From Streptomyces lilacinus (GTDB lineage Bacteria; Actinomycetota; Actinomycetes; Streptomycetales; Streptomycetaceae): a stretch of DNA of 6,534 bases. Position 1 is the stretch's first letter. Every line of letters begins with the position of its first letter. This document shows, piece after piece, positions 1-6,025 of the stretch. Below the pieces are notes generated by a model. It was not told the DNA's origin and did not search any database. It saw only the letters and a list, made by a program, of their open reading frames with translations. The DNA is taken from positions 12,977 through 19,510 of the forward strand of contig KL569434.1 of NCBI GenBank assembly GCA_000715685.1, in the 5' to 3' direction. A program made the position numbers and the translations under genes.

Positions 1-19
1 AGATGTGTATAAGAGACAG
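1..19. other. Tn5/Nextera mosaic-end adapter (artefact)
   Basis: The first 19 bases read AGATGTGTATAAGAGACAG, identical to the 19-bp Tn5 mosaic end used as the Nextera transposase adapter. It stands at the extreme end of the window and interrupts a minus-strand reading frame that begins at 65. This is untrimmed library adapter left at a contig end, not genome sequence and not a resident Tn5 element: no transposase or IS50 sequence follows. Translated in the plus direction it yields the peptide MCIRDS, a familiar sign of this contamination. True genomic sequence starts at base 20. Confidence 0.97.
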
Positions 20-65
20 CCGCGGCGCCGCGCAGGACGAGACGGCGGTTGATGGTGTTCGACAT
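20..65 (-). CDS. N-terminus of a probable Tat-exported protein, truncated by contig end
   Basis: Fifteen codons are readable from an ATG at 65-63: MSNTINRRLVLRGAA, after which the adapter interrupts the frame. The start is supported by a G-rich Shine-Dalgarno (GAGGGGGG, 81-74) eight bases upstream. The N-R-R-L-V-L-R segment followed by G-A-A resembles the n-region and start of the h-region of a twin-arginine signal peptide, so the product is probably exported folded through the Tat pathway. The mature protein is missing, so its function cannot be read. It lies on the same strand as the sugar-uptake operon but behind a terminator and a 350-nt gap, so it probably has its own promoter. A secreted glycoside hydrolase acting on the same polymer would fit, but that is only inference from position. 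Confidence 0.7.
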
Positions 66-417
66 ACGTGTATCCCCCCTCGGGATCTCGACGGTCGGGA
101 GCAAGGGATGTCACGAATGCACGTAGGGCCCCAACTGGGCCGGTTACGGCGCTTCTTTGCGGTATTTCGTGATCAATCCGTGCGTTGCCGGATGTTTGCA
201 CGGCCGCGAAGGGGCTGGGAAATGGTTGGCCCGAATACGGACATGGGGTATATGAAAGGTCAACCAGCGCAGAGGGAGGAATTTCTGGCGCGTCCCGTTA
301 TTGACGCCGGTGTCAGGAAGTTCGTCCACCGTTGATGATCTTGAGCGAAGGATTTTCGGCGGGTGGCCGCGTCAGGTGACGCCTCTCACGATGTAAACGT
401 GACGTGAACAGAACACT
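66..417. other. Non-coding leader/promoter region of the truncated gene
   Basis: No convincing gene is present. This stretch is visibly richer in A/T than the flanking coding DNA, and its open frames lack the G/C third-position bias of the real genes. It should hold the promoter of the exported-protein gene that starts at 65. Visible structure includes a 14-bp palindrome at 369-382, a 9-bp inverted repeat with one mismatch (223-231 with 258-266), and a small GGCCC-CAACT-GGGCC dyad (127-141). A TTGACC on the minus strand (263-258) resembles a -35 box, but no good -10 box sits at 16-18 bases from it, so I do not call a promoter. Confidence 0.6.
369..382. promoter_or_regulatory. 14-bp palindrome GCGTCAGGTGACGC, possible operator
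   Basis: Two perfect 6-bp arms (GCGTCA and TGACGC) flank a GG centre. It lies in the intergenic region between the operon terminator and the truncated exported-protein gene, about 300 bases upstream of that gene's ATG. The size and symmetry fit a dimeric regulator's site, and another TGACG core occurs a few bases on (around 400-405). No matching known operator is recognised. With such short arms in GC-rich DNA, chance is a real alternative. Confidence 0.25.
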
Positions 418-458
418 GCACCGTGTGATCAGGCCACGCGGGACCGATCACACGGTGC
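418..458 (-). terminator. Operon terminator, 13-bp perfect stem
   Basis: GCACCGTGTGATC (418-430) is the exact reverse complement of GATCACACGGTGC (446-458), giving a 13-bp perfect stem with a 15-nt loop. It begins about 38 bases past the stop codon of the sugar kinase on the minus strand. No run of U follows, which is usual for streptomycete terminators, where strong stems alone often suffice. It probably ends the sugar-uptake operon and insulates the downstream exported-protein gene. A dyad binding site cannot be excluded, but the position directly behind the last gene favours termination. Confidence 0.8.
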
Positions 459-496
459 GGATCAGGACGTTCTGCGGCTGCGCGAAGCGCCCGTGA

Positions 497-1483
497 TTAC
501 GCGAAGTGCCCGCGCAGCCGCGCGTACGCCGCCGCCGGCGCGGCGACGTGGTCGAGCGCCAGCAGCGCGGCGCCCAGCACCGGCGGCGCCGTTACGACCC
601 TGGGCGCGGCCCTCGGGGCGCGGGCGGCCAGTCGCGCCACGAGCCGGTCGTGCAGCAGGGGGTGTCGGGCGGCGAGGACGCCGCCGCCGAGCACCACCGG
701 CACCGCGGCGTCGAGCAGTTCCAGCCGGGTCAGCGCGGCCACCGCCATCGCGACGACCTCGTCCGCCTGCCGGGCCACCAGTGCCCGGGCGACCGCGTCC
801 CCGGCGGCCGCCGCGGCGAAGAGCACCGGCACCAGTTCGTGCCGCCGGGCCCGCGGGATGTGCCCCAGGTGCAGGGCCTCGATCAGCTCGGCCATGCCCG
901 CGAGGGCGAAGTGGGCGGGCAGGTCCCGCGCGAGGGCGGTGGGCTCGCCGCGGCCGTCGGCCGCCCGCGCCGCGCACCACAGCGCCTCCTCGGCCAGGTC
1001 CCCGCCGCCGCCCCAGTCGCCGGAGATCCGGCCGACGGCGGCGAACCGCGCGACGCGGCCCCCGGGCGCCACCCCCGAGCAGTTGATGCCCGCGCCGCAC
1101 ACCACGGCGACCCCGGCCGGCTCCCCCCGGTCGGCCAGCCCGGCGCGCAGCAGGGCGAAGGTGTCGTTGGCGACCGTGACCGTACGACCCCAGGCGTAGG
1201 CGGCGATCTCCGCTGCCAACTGCTCCTCCTCCACGGGCAGGTCGGCGTTGGCCAGGCACGCCCGCACGTGCTCCACGCGCGGGGCGTCGGACAGCCCCGC
1301 CTGCCGCGCCGCCGCCACGACGACGGCCGCCAGCTCCTCCACCGCCCGCGCGGGACCGACGACGTGCGGCTGGAAACCCCCGCCGCGCGCCGCGCCCAGC
1401 ACCGTGCCGCAGGCGCCCACCAGCGCCACGTCGGTCTTGCTGTTGCCCGCGTCGACGGCGAGCAGCGCACCGCTCAGGTCCAC
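497..1483 (-). CDS. BadF/BadG-type sugar kinase (N-acetylglucosamine kinase-like; csnK-type)
   Basis: This 328-residue cytoplasmic kinase of the ASKHA fold probably phosphorylates glucosamine, N-acetylglucosamine or a short oligomer with ATP. The phosphate-1 loop DAGNSKTD is at residues 11-18, a likely catalytic Asp107 sits in VANDT, the phosphate-2 loop CGAGINCSG is at 129-137, and a glycine-rich adenosine segment VVLGGGV is at 263-269. The segment GRISGDWGGGGD (151-162) differs from the GDEGSG seen in many relatives, suggesting a separate subgroup. Translation starts at GTG (1483-1481), eight bases after GGGAG (1496-1492). The start overlaps the end of the GH4 gene by 10 nt, so the two are probably translationally coupled. 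It is the last gene before the terminator at 418-458. The family is certain; the exact substrate is inferred from the neighbours. Confidence 0.93.
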   Translation of the reverse strand: MDLSGALLAVDAGNSKTDVALVGACGTVLGAARGGGFQPHVVGPARAVEELAAVVVAAARQAGLSDAPRVEHVRACLANADLPVEEEQLAAEIAAYAWGRTVTVANDTFALLRAGLADRGEPAGVAVVCGAGINCSGVAPGGRVARFAAVGRISGDWGGGGDLAEEALWCAARAADGRGEPTALARDLPAHFALAGMAELIEALHLGHIPRARRHELVPVLFAAAAAGDAVARALVARQADEVVAMAVAALTRLELLDAAVPVVLGGGVLAARHPLLHDRLVARLAARAPRAAPRVVTAPPVLGAALLALDHVAAPAAAYARLRGHFA

Positions 1484-2739
1484 GCGAGGTGCTCCCGGTT
1501 GTGCGCGACGAGGGCGTCGGTCAGCTTCTCCGCCCGGTCGACCTGGCCGATCAACGGATGGGCCAGCAGCGCCCGGAACACCCGGTCGCGCCCGCCCCGC
1601 AGCGCGGCCTCCAGCGCGAGGTGCTCGTACGCCGTCACGGCCGCCACCAGCCCCGCGTACAGCGGCTCGAGGGGGCGTACGGGCAGGGGGTGCGCGCCGC
1701 CGGTGTCCACCGTCGCGGGCACCTCGACGACCGCGTCGTCGGGCAGGAAGGGCAGGGCACCGTTGTTGAGGGTGTTGACCACCTGGACGTCCTGGACCCC
1801 GCCGGTGCCGGCGCCGAGCAGCGAGGCCGTCAGCGCGACGGCGGCCTCGGAGTAGAAGGCCCCGCCGCGCCGGGCGAGCAGCTCCGGCTTCTCGGTCAGC
1901 CCCGGGTGGGCGTACATCTCCAGCAGCCGGCGCTCCATCTCCGCGACCTCGGCCGCGCGCGAGCGCTTCCCGCGCAGCTCACGGACGACCTCGTCGTGCT
2001 GGTAGAAGTAGCGCAGGTAGTAGGAGGGCACCACGCCCAGCCGGTCCAGCAGGGCGCGCGGCATGCGCACGTCGGCGGCGACGGCGTCGCCGTGCTCGGC
2101 GAGCAGGTCGGGCAGGACGTCGCGGCCGCCGACGCGCACGGACCGCTCCCACGTCAGGTGGTTCAGGCCCACGTGCTCCAGCGCCACCTCGTGCGGCGCG
2201 ACGCCGAGCAGCGCCGCGAACTTCCGCTGGAAGCCGATGGCCACGTTGCACAGCCCGACCGCGCGGTGCCCGGCGGTCAGCAGGGCGCGGGTGACGATGC
2301 CGACGGGGTTGGTGAAGTCCACGAGCCAGGCGGAGGGGTTGCGGCGGCGCACGCGCTCGGCGATGTCGAGCACCACCGGGACCGTGCGCAGCGCCTTGGC
2401 GAGGCCGCCGGCGCCCGTGGTCTCCTGCCCGACGCAGCCGCACTCCAGCGGCCAGGTCTCGTCCCGCTCGCGGGCCGCCTGCCCGCCCACGCGCAGCTGG
2501 AGGAGGACGGCGTCCGCGCCGTCCACGCCCGCGTCGAGGTCGGCGGTCCAGGTGACCCGGCCGGGGTGGCCCTGGGCTGCGAGGATCCGCCGGGCGAGCC
2601 CGCCGACCACCTCGAGCCGCTCGGCGGCCGGGTCGACGAGGACGAGCTCCTCGACGGGCAGGACGTCCCGCAGCCGCGCGAAGCCGTCGACGAGTTCGGG
2701 GGTGTACGTGGAGCCGCCACCCACTACTGCGAGCTTCAA
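1474..2739 (-). CDS. GH4 family 6-phospho-beta-glycosidase (csnH-type)
   Basis: This 421-residue enzyme has the length and architecture of glycoside hydrolase family 4, which cleaves glycosides by an NAD+- and divalent-metal-dependent oxidation/elimination route. The N-terminal dinucleotide-binding loop VVGGGSTYTPEL covers residues 5-16. QLRVGGQAARERDE (81-94), CGCVGQETTGAGG (100-112) and DFTNPVG (141-147) follow. Cys164 in GLCN and His194 in GLNHLTW are the expected metal ligands, and a tyrosine in SYYLRYFY (239-246) is the probable base. Cys followed by Asn is typical of beta-acting 6-phospho members. The TTG start is chosen because the nucleotide-binding strand begins at residue 2 and AGGAG lies seven bases upstream; the frame stays open further upstream, but that stretch lies inside the permease gene. 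Its substrate here may be a phosphorylated glucosamine disaccharide made by the adjacent kinase; this is inference. Confidence 0.94.
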   Translation of the reverse strand: MKLAVVGGGSTYTPELVDGFARLRDVLPVEELVLVDPAAERLEVVGGLARRILAAQGHPGRVTWTADLDAGVDGADAVLLQLRVGGQAARERDETWPLECGCVGQETTGAGGLAKALRTVPVVLDIAERVRRRNPSAWLVDFTNPVGIVTRALLTAGHRAVGLCNVAIGFQRKFAALLGVAPHEVALEHVGLNHLTWERSVRVGGRDVLPDLLAEHGDAVAADVRMPRALLDRLGVVPSYYLRYFYQHDEVVRELRGKRSRAAEVAEMERRLLEMYAHPGLTEKPELLARRGGAFYSEAAVALTASLLGAGTGGVQDVQVVNTLNNGALPFLPDDAVVEVPATVDTGGAHPLPVRPLEPLYAGLVAAVTAYEHLALEAALRGGRDRVFRALLAHPLIGQVDRAEKLTDALVAHNREHLAWT

Positions 2740-3578
2740 CCCTTGACTCCTGTCAGTGTGACGCCTTCGACGAAGGCCTTCTGGGCGAGGAAGAAAACGA
2801 GGACGACCGGCGCCATGACGAGCAGCGTGGCCGCCATGGTGAGGTTCCAGTCGACGCTGTGGGCGCTCTTGAAGGACTCCAGGCCGTAGCTCAGCGTCCA
2901 CGCGCCCGGATTCTGGGCGGTGTAGATCTGCGGCCCGAAGTAATCGTTCCAGCAATAAAAGAACTGAAACAGCGCGACGGCCGCGATGCCGGGCCTGGCC
3001 ATGGGGACGACGACGCGCAGCAGGACGCGCAGTTCGCCGCAGCCGTCGAGCCGGGCCGCCTCGAGGTATTCGGTGGGAATGGTGAGCAGGAACTGGCGCA
3101 GCAGGAAGATGGAGTACGCGTCGCCGAACGCCATCGGGATCACCAGTGGCCACAGCGATCCCGCCAGGTGCAGCTGTTGCGCCCACACCAGATACATCGG
3201 AATGACGACGACCTGGGGCGGCAGCATCATCGTGGCGATCACGAGGAGCATCGCCGTGCGGCGGCCACGGAAGCGGAACTTCGCCAGCGCGTAGGCGACC
3301 GGCACGGACGAGCACAGGGTGAAGAGCGTGCCGAGTCCGGCGTACAGCAGGGAATTCCGCCACCAGTCGAGGAATCCGGGGGTGCGGAACACCGCCGCGT
3401 AATTGGACCAGTCCCATTCGTGCGGCCACAGATCACCGCTCAGCGCCTGTTCGTCGCTCATGACGGAGGTGAGGAAGACGAAGACGAACGGCAGGGTGAA
3501 GAAGAGCGCCGCCGCGACGGCGGTGGTGTGCACGGCTATCCACTGGAGAGCGGCCTTCGAGGCGGGTCTTTTCCTCAT
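2736..3578 (-). CDS. Sugar ABC transporter permease, MalG type (csnG-type)
   Basis: This 280-residue inner-membrane permease is one half of the translocation channel of a CUT1-type carbohydrate importer. The first membrane segment is near residues 15-38, followed by a short external stretch and then four or five further hydrophobic spans (roughly 78-98, 108-130, 143-162, 190-212, 245-265). The cytoplasmic EAA loop that contacts the ATPase is clear: EAARLDGCG (173-181) followed by a VVVP segment (189-192). The short C-terminal tail ending VTLTGVKG is typical of MalG-like partners. The ATG at 3578-3576 follows GGAGGA by 10 bases, and only 6 nt separate it from the stop of the partner permease. 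Its own stop overlaps the GH4 start. No cognate ATPase gene is next to it. Confidence 0.95.
   Translation of the reverse strand: MRKRPASKAALQWIAVHTTAVAAALFFTLPFVFVFLTSVMSDEQALSGDLWPHEWDWSNYAAVFRTPGFLDWWRNSLLYAGLGTLFTLCSSVPVAYALAKFRFRGRRTAMLLVIATMMLPPQVVVIPMYLVWAQQLHLAGSLWPLVIPMAFGDAYSIFLLRQFLLTIPTEYLEAARLDGCGELRVLLRVVVPMARPGIAAVALFQFFYCWNDYFGPQIYTAQNPGAWTLSYGLESFKSAHSVDWNLTMAATLLVMAPVVLVFFLAQKAFVEGVTLTGVKG
2747..2751 (-). promoter_or_regulatory. Shine-Dalgarno fixing the TTG start of the GH4 gene
   Basis: AGGAG on the minus strand lies inside the last codons of the upstream permease gene, seven bases before the TTG at 2739-2737. The start and the permease stop share the four bases TTGA (2739-2736), the TTG equivalent of the ATGA overlap that marks stop-restart coupling. 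This decides the GH4 start, since no ATG or GTG is suitably placed before the nucleotide-binding loop. Confidence 0.8.
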
Positions 3579-3584
3579 CGGAAA

Positions 3585-4538
3585 TCAGTCCTCCGCCGAG
3601 AGCAGCCCGGCGCGCCGGCGCATCAGCAGCGAGGTGACGGCCATGGCGATGACGAAGAGCACGAGCGAGAGCACGCACGCCGCACCGGTGTTGAAGTTCT
3701 GGAAGCCGAGCGAGTAGACGAGCTGGGGCACGGTGAGCGTGGAGTGGTCCGGATAGCCGGGCTGGACGACCGTGCCGGGGCCCACGCCGACGCCGGAGGC
3801 GAGCTTTCCGGCGACGAGCGCCTGCGTGTAGTACTGCATGGTCTGCACGACGCCCGTCACGACCGCGAACATCACGATCGGGGTGATCGCCGGCCAGGTG
3901 ACGTAGCGGAAGCGGGCCAGGGCCCCGGCGCCGTCGAGCTCGGCGGCCTCGTACCGCTCCTTGGGCACGTCCAGCAGGGCGGCCAGGAAGACGACCATCA
4001 GGTCGCCGATGCCCCACAGCGACAGCAGCACCAGCGACGGCTTGGCCCAGTGCGGGTCGTTGAACCAGCCGGGGGCGGGCAGGCCGAGCCGCGACAGGAT
4101 GCCGTCCACCGGGCCCGTGCCCGGGTTGAGGAGGAAGACGAAGGCGACGGTCGCGGCCACGGGCGGCGCGAGGTAGGGCAGGTAGAAGGCGGTGCGGAAG
4201 AAGCCCGCGCCCGACTTCACCTTGGTGACCAGCAGGCCGATGCCGAGCCCGAAGGCCACGCGCAGCGCCACCATCACCACGACCAGCCACAGCGTGTTCC
4301 ACAGCGCGGGCCCGAACAGCGGCATCTGCCCGAGCACGTACGTCCAGTTCCGCAGGCCCACGAAGGTCGGTGGGCGGATCTGGTTGTAGTGCATGAAGGA
4401 GAAATAGACGGTGGCGATCAGCGGGTAGCCGAAGAAGACGGTGAAGCCGACCAGCCAGGGGGAGAGGAAGCCGAGGGTGCGCAGCCGCCGGCGCAGGTGC
4501 TTGCGGCGCAGCTCGGGAGCGGGGGCGAGGGGGGCCAT
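3585..4538 (-). CDS. Sugar ABC transporter permease, MalF type (csnF-type)
   Basis: This 317-residue inner-membrane permease is the other channel half of the carbohydrate importer. A basic, cytoplasmic N-terminus (RRKHLRRRLR, 11-20) precedes the first membrane span (about 23-48), with further spans near 80-105, 115-137, 168-190, 218-240 and 285-308. The EAA loop reads EAAELDGAG (197-205), followed by F-R-Y-V-T-W-P (210-216), which matches the consensus for coupling helices that dock on MalK/MsiK-like ATPases. The ATG at 4538-4536 has a modest GAAGG eight bases upstream. It follows the binding-protein gene by 55 nt and precedes the MalG-type permease by 6 nt, so it is plainly in the same operon. 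The start could shift a few codons; the N-terminus before the basic stretch is poorly constrained. Confidence 0.95.
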   Translation of the reverse strand: MAPLAPAPELRRKHLRRRLRTLGFLSPWLVGFTVFFGYPLIATVYFSFMHYNQIRPPTFVGLRNWTYVLGQMPLFGPALWNTLWLVVVMVALRVAFGLGIGLLVTKVKSGAGFFRTAFYLPYLAPPVAATVAFVFLLNPGTGPVDGILSRLGLPAPGWFNDPHWAKPSLVLLSLWGIGDLMVVFLAALLDVPKERYEAAELDGAGALARFRYVTWPAITPIVMFAVVTGVVQTMQYYTQALVAGKLASGVGVGPGTVVQPGYPDHSTLTVPQLVYSLGFQNFNTGAACVLSLVLFVIAMAVTSLLMRRRAGLLSAED

Positions 4539-4593
4539 GGCGAGGGCCTTCGTCAGGGGGCGGCGGACTGGACGTCAGAGGGCGGACCGGAGG

Positions 4594-5934
4594 TCAGCCG
4601 GTGGACTGGAGGGTGTCGGCGTCGATCTGCCGGTCGAGCCGGCGCAGCCCCGCGGCCAGGTCCCGGACCCGGCCCGCCTCCACGTCGTACGCGAAGTCCT
4701 GCAGCGCGACGATGTACATGCCGCCGTTGACCGAGGGCGGCATGGAGACGCTGTGCCGGTCGCGGGCGATGTCGAGGAACGTCCGGAAGGCGGGGTCGAC
4801 GTCGAGCGCGGGGGAGGCGAGCGCGGCCTTGGTGGAGGGCACGTTGTGGAGGGCGTTCGCGAAGGCGACCACCTGATCGGTGTCGGTCGTCAGGAACTTC
4901 ACCAGTTCCCACGCCGCGTTCTGGTGCCTGCTGCTGTGGGCGACCCCCACGACCGTGCCGGTGAGATAGCCGCGCCCGTACGTGCCGGCCCGGTCGTCCG
5001 GGACCGGCAGCGGCGCGGTGCCCCAGCGGAATCCGGGCCCCGCCTCGGCGAGCATCGGGCCGCGCCATTCGCCGTCGAGGTGCATCGCGAGCTTTCCGGT
5101 GAGGAAGGCGTTCTGCGAGGACATCTCGTCGCCGAAGGTGGTGCGGAATCGTTCCAGCGGACCGTAGCCGCCGAGCGCGTCGATCAGCTCCCGCTGGACG
5201 CCGAAGAACTCCCGCGCGGCGGACTCCCGGGAGAGCCGGGCCTTTCCGTCGGCGTCGAAGTACCGGGGTCCCCACTGCGCGAAGAGACGGTCCGGACTGT
5301 TCTCGTACAGCCGGAAGTTGGGCATGAATCCCACGCGCCGGTACGAGCCGTCCCGCTCCCGCCGAGTGAGCCGGACGGCGGCGTCCTTGAATTCGGACAT
5401 GGTGCGCGGGGGCCGGGAGATACCGGCCTCCTCGAAGGCGTCCTTGTTGTAGTACATGCCGTACGCGTCGGCCAGCAGCGGCAGGGCGCACTGGACGCCT
5501 TCGTAGGCGCTGTAGTCGAGCAGGACGCGGGGGAAGACGGCGTTCTTGTCGATGCCCGACTTCCGCAGGAACGGATCGAGGTCGGCCCACATGCCCGAGG
5601 AGCAGTACTGCCCGACGTTGTGGGTGGTGAAGGACGCCACGACGTCGGGGGCGTCGTCGCCGCCGGCGCGGAGCGCCTGGTTGACCGTGGCGTCACCGAC
5701 GTTTCCCGTCGTGCGCACCCGGATGTGCGGGTACTTCTTCCGGAACCGCGCGAGCGCCGCGTCGACCGCCGCCACCTCGCGCTTGTCCGACCATCCGTGC
5801 CAGAGCCGGAGCGTGACGGGCCGCGTCGGGTCGTCGTCGGCGCTGCCGGTACGGGGGTTGGCGCAGCCGGCCAGGCCGGCGAGGAGCAGCGCCGCGACGG
5901 CGAGCAGGGCGGGCAGCTGTCGTAATCGGGGCAT
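4594..5934 (-). CDS. Sugar-binding lipoprotein of an ABC importer (csnE-type)
   Basis: This 446-residue extracellular solute-binding protein (family 1) captures the oligosaccharide outside the membrane and hands it to the two permeases. The N-terminus is a lipoprotein signal peptide: basic start MPRLRQ, hydrophobic core LLAVAALLLAGL, and lipobox L-A-G-C with the lipidated Cys24. The mature part begins with the usual first strand and loop, TLRLWHGWSD (41-50), then an amphipathic helix with FRKKYPHIRV (64-73). Downstream are the ADAYGMYYNKDAFEEAGI and KFLTT segments characteristic of CUT1 binding proteins. The ATG at 5934 is fixed by AGGAG (5945-5941) six bases upstream and by the signal peptide. 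Ligand identity cannot be read from the sequence; glucosamine oligosaccharides are inferred from operon order. Confidence 0.95.
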   Translation of the reverse strand: MPRLRQLPALLAVAALLLAGLAGCANPRTGSADDDPTRPVTLRLWHGWSDKREVAAVDAALARFRKKYPHIRVRTTGNVGDATVNQALRAGGDDAPDVVASFTTHNVGQYCSSGMWADLDPFLRKSGIDKNAVFPRVLLDYSAYEGVQCALPLLADAYGMYYNKDAFEEAGISRPPRTMSEFKDAAVRLTRRERDGSYRRVGFMPNFRLYENSPDRLFAQWGPRYFDADGKARLSRESAAREFFGVQRELIDALGGYGPLERFRTTFGDEMSSQNAFLTGKLAMHLDGEWRGPMLAEAGPGFRWGTAPLPVPDDRAGTYGRGYLTGTVVGVAHSSRHQNAAWELVKFLTTDTDQVVAFANALHNVPSTKAALASPALDVDPAFRTFLDIARDRHSVSMPPSVNGGMYIVALQDFAYDVEAGRVRDLAAGLRRLDRQIDADTLQSTG

Positions 5935-5940
5935 GGCCGA

Positions 5941-5976
5941 CTCCTTCGGGGCTTCCTCGGGATCCTCGGGGCTTCC
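5941..5976 (-). repeat. Purine-rich leader with 11-bp direct repeat before the binding-protein gene
   Basis: The 11-mer TCGGGGCTTCC occurs twice (5946-5956 and 5966-5976, a 20-nt period) with a related TCGGGATCC between them. In the mRNA sense this becomes a run of GAGGA/GGAAG-like, Shine-Dalgarno-like blocks ending in the real AGGAG at 5945-5941. It may act as ribosome standby or simply reflect local duplication. Confidence 0.6.
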
Positions 5977-5978
5977 AC

Positions 5979-6004
5979 GGCGGTACGGCCGAGGCCGTAC
6001 CGCC
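5979..6004 (-). terminator. 26-bp palindrome / hairpin between regulator and binding-protein gene
   Basis: GGCGGTACGGCC (5979-5990) and GGCCGTACCGCC (5993-6004) are exact reverse complements with only two bases between them, so a stem of 11 bp with a 4-nt loop is possible in RNA. It begins about 22 nt after the stop of the ROK gene and ends 45 nt before the binding-protein ATG. The likeliest roles are a partial terminator or mRNA stabiliser that sets different levels for regulator and transporter. A DNA operator is an alternative because the dyad is nearly continuous. There is no U run. Confidence 0.55.
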
Positions 6005-6021
6005 CACGCCGTACCGCCCAC
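5994..6021. repeat. 14-bp perfect tandem direct repeat
   Basis: GCCGTACCGCCCAC occurs twice without a gap (5994-6007 and 6008-6021), starting 4 bases after the ROK stop codon. The copy nearer the binding-protein gene is also the right arm of the palindrome at 5979-6004. As both copies share the 11-bp pairing segment, the opposite arm could pair with either one, giving two mutually exclusive hairpins. Confidence 0.9.
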
Positions 6022-6025
6022 GCGG

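Noticed and set aside
1..19. Resident Tn5-type transposon end
   Set aside because: Only the synthetic 19-bp mosaic end is present, at the very end of the contig, with no target duplication or transposase; adapter carry-over explains it better.
232..263. Promoter with TTGACC as -35 box
   Set aside because: No acceptable -10 hexamer at 16-18 bases; the nearest TATTC lies 20 bases away and matches poorly.
144..329. Minus-strand 61-codon frame in the intergenic region, possible leader peptide
   Set aside because: It starts at GTG without a clear Shine-Dalgarno and its third codon positions lack the strong G/C bias of the real genes.
3..335. Plus-strand open frame of 110 codons beginning MCIRDS
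   Set aside because: Its start lies inside the Nextera adapter, it crosses the start region of the minus-strand exported-protein gene, and it has no family resemblance or proper codon bias.
506..1855. Long plus-strand open frame opposite the kinase and GH4 genes
   Set aside because: An antisense shadow typical of high-GC DNA; low-complexity Arg/Gly/Pro-rich product, while the minus strand carries clear enzyme motifs.
2740..3429. N-terminal extension of the GH4 frame by about 230 codons
   Set aside because: The extension lies in the permease coding region in another frame and is Arg/Pro/His-rich; the nucleotide-binding strand begins right after the TTG at 2739.
2859..4730. 623-codon plus-strand open frame opposite the permeases
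   Set aside because: The product is Gly/His/Gln/Arg/Glu-rich nonsense with no domain, and the opposite strand encodes two permeases with EAA loops.
4441..5925. 494-codon plus-strand open frame opposite the binding-protein gene
   Set aside because: Shadow of the lipoprotein gene; no ribosome binding site or recognisable domain.
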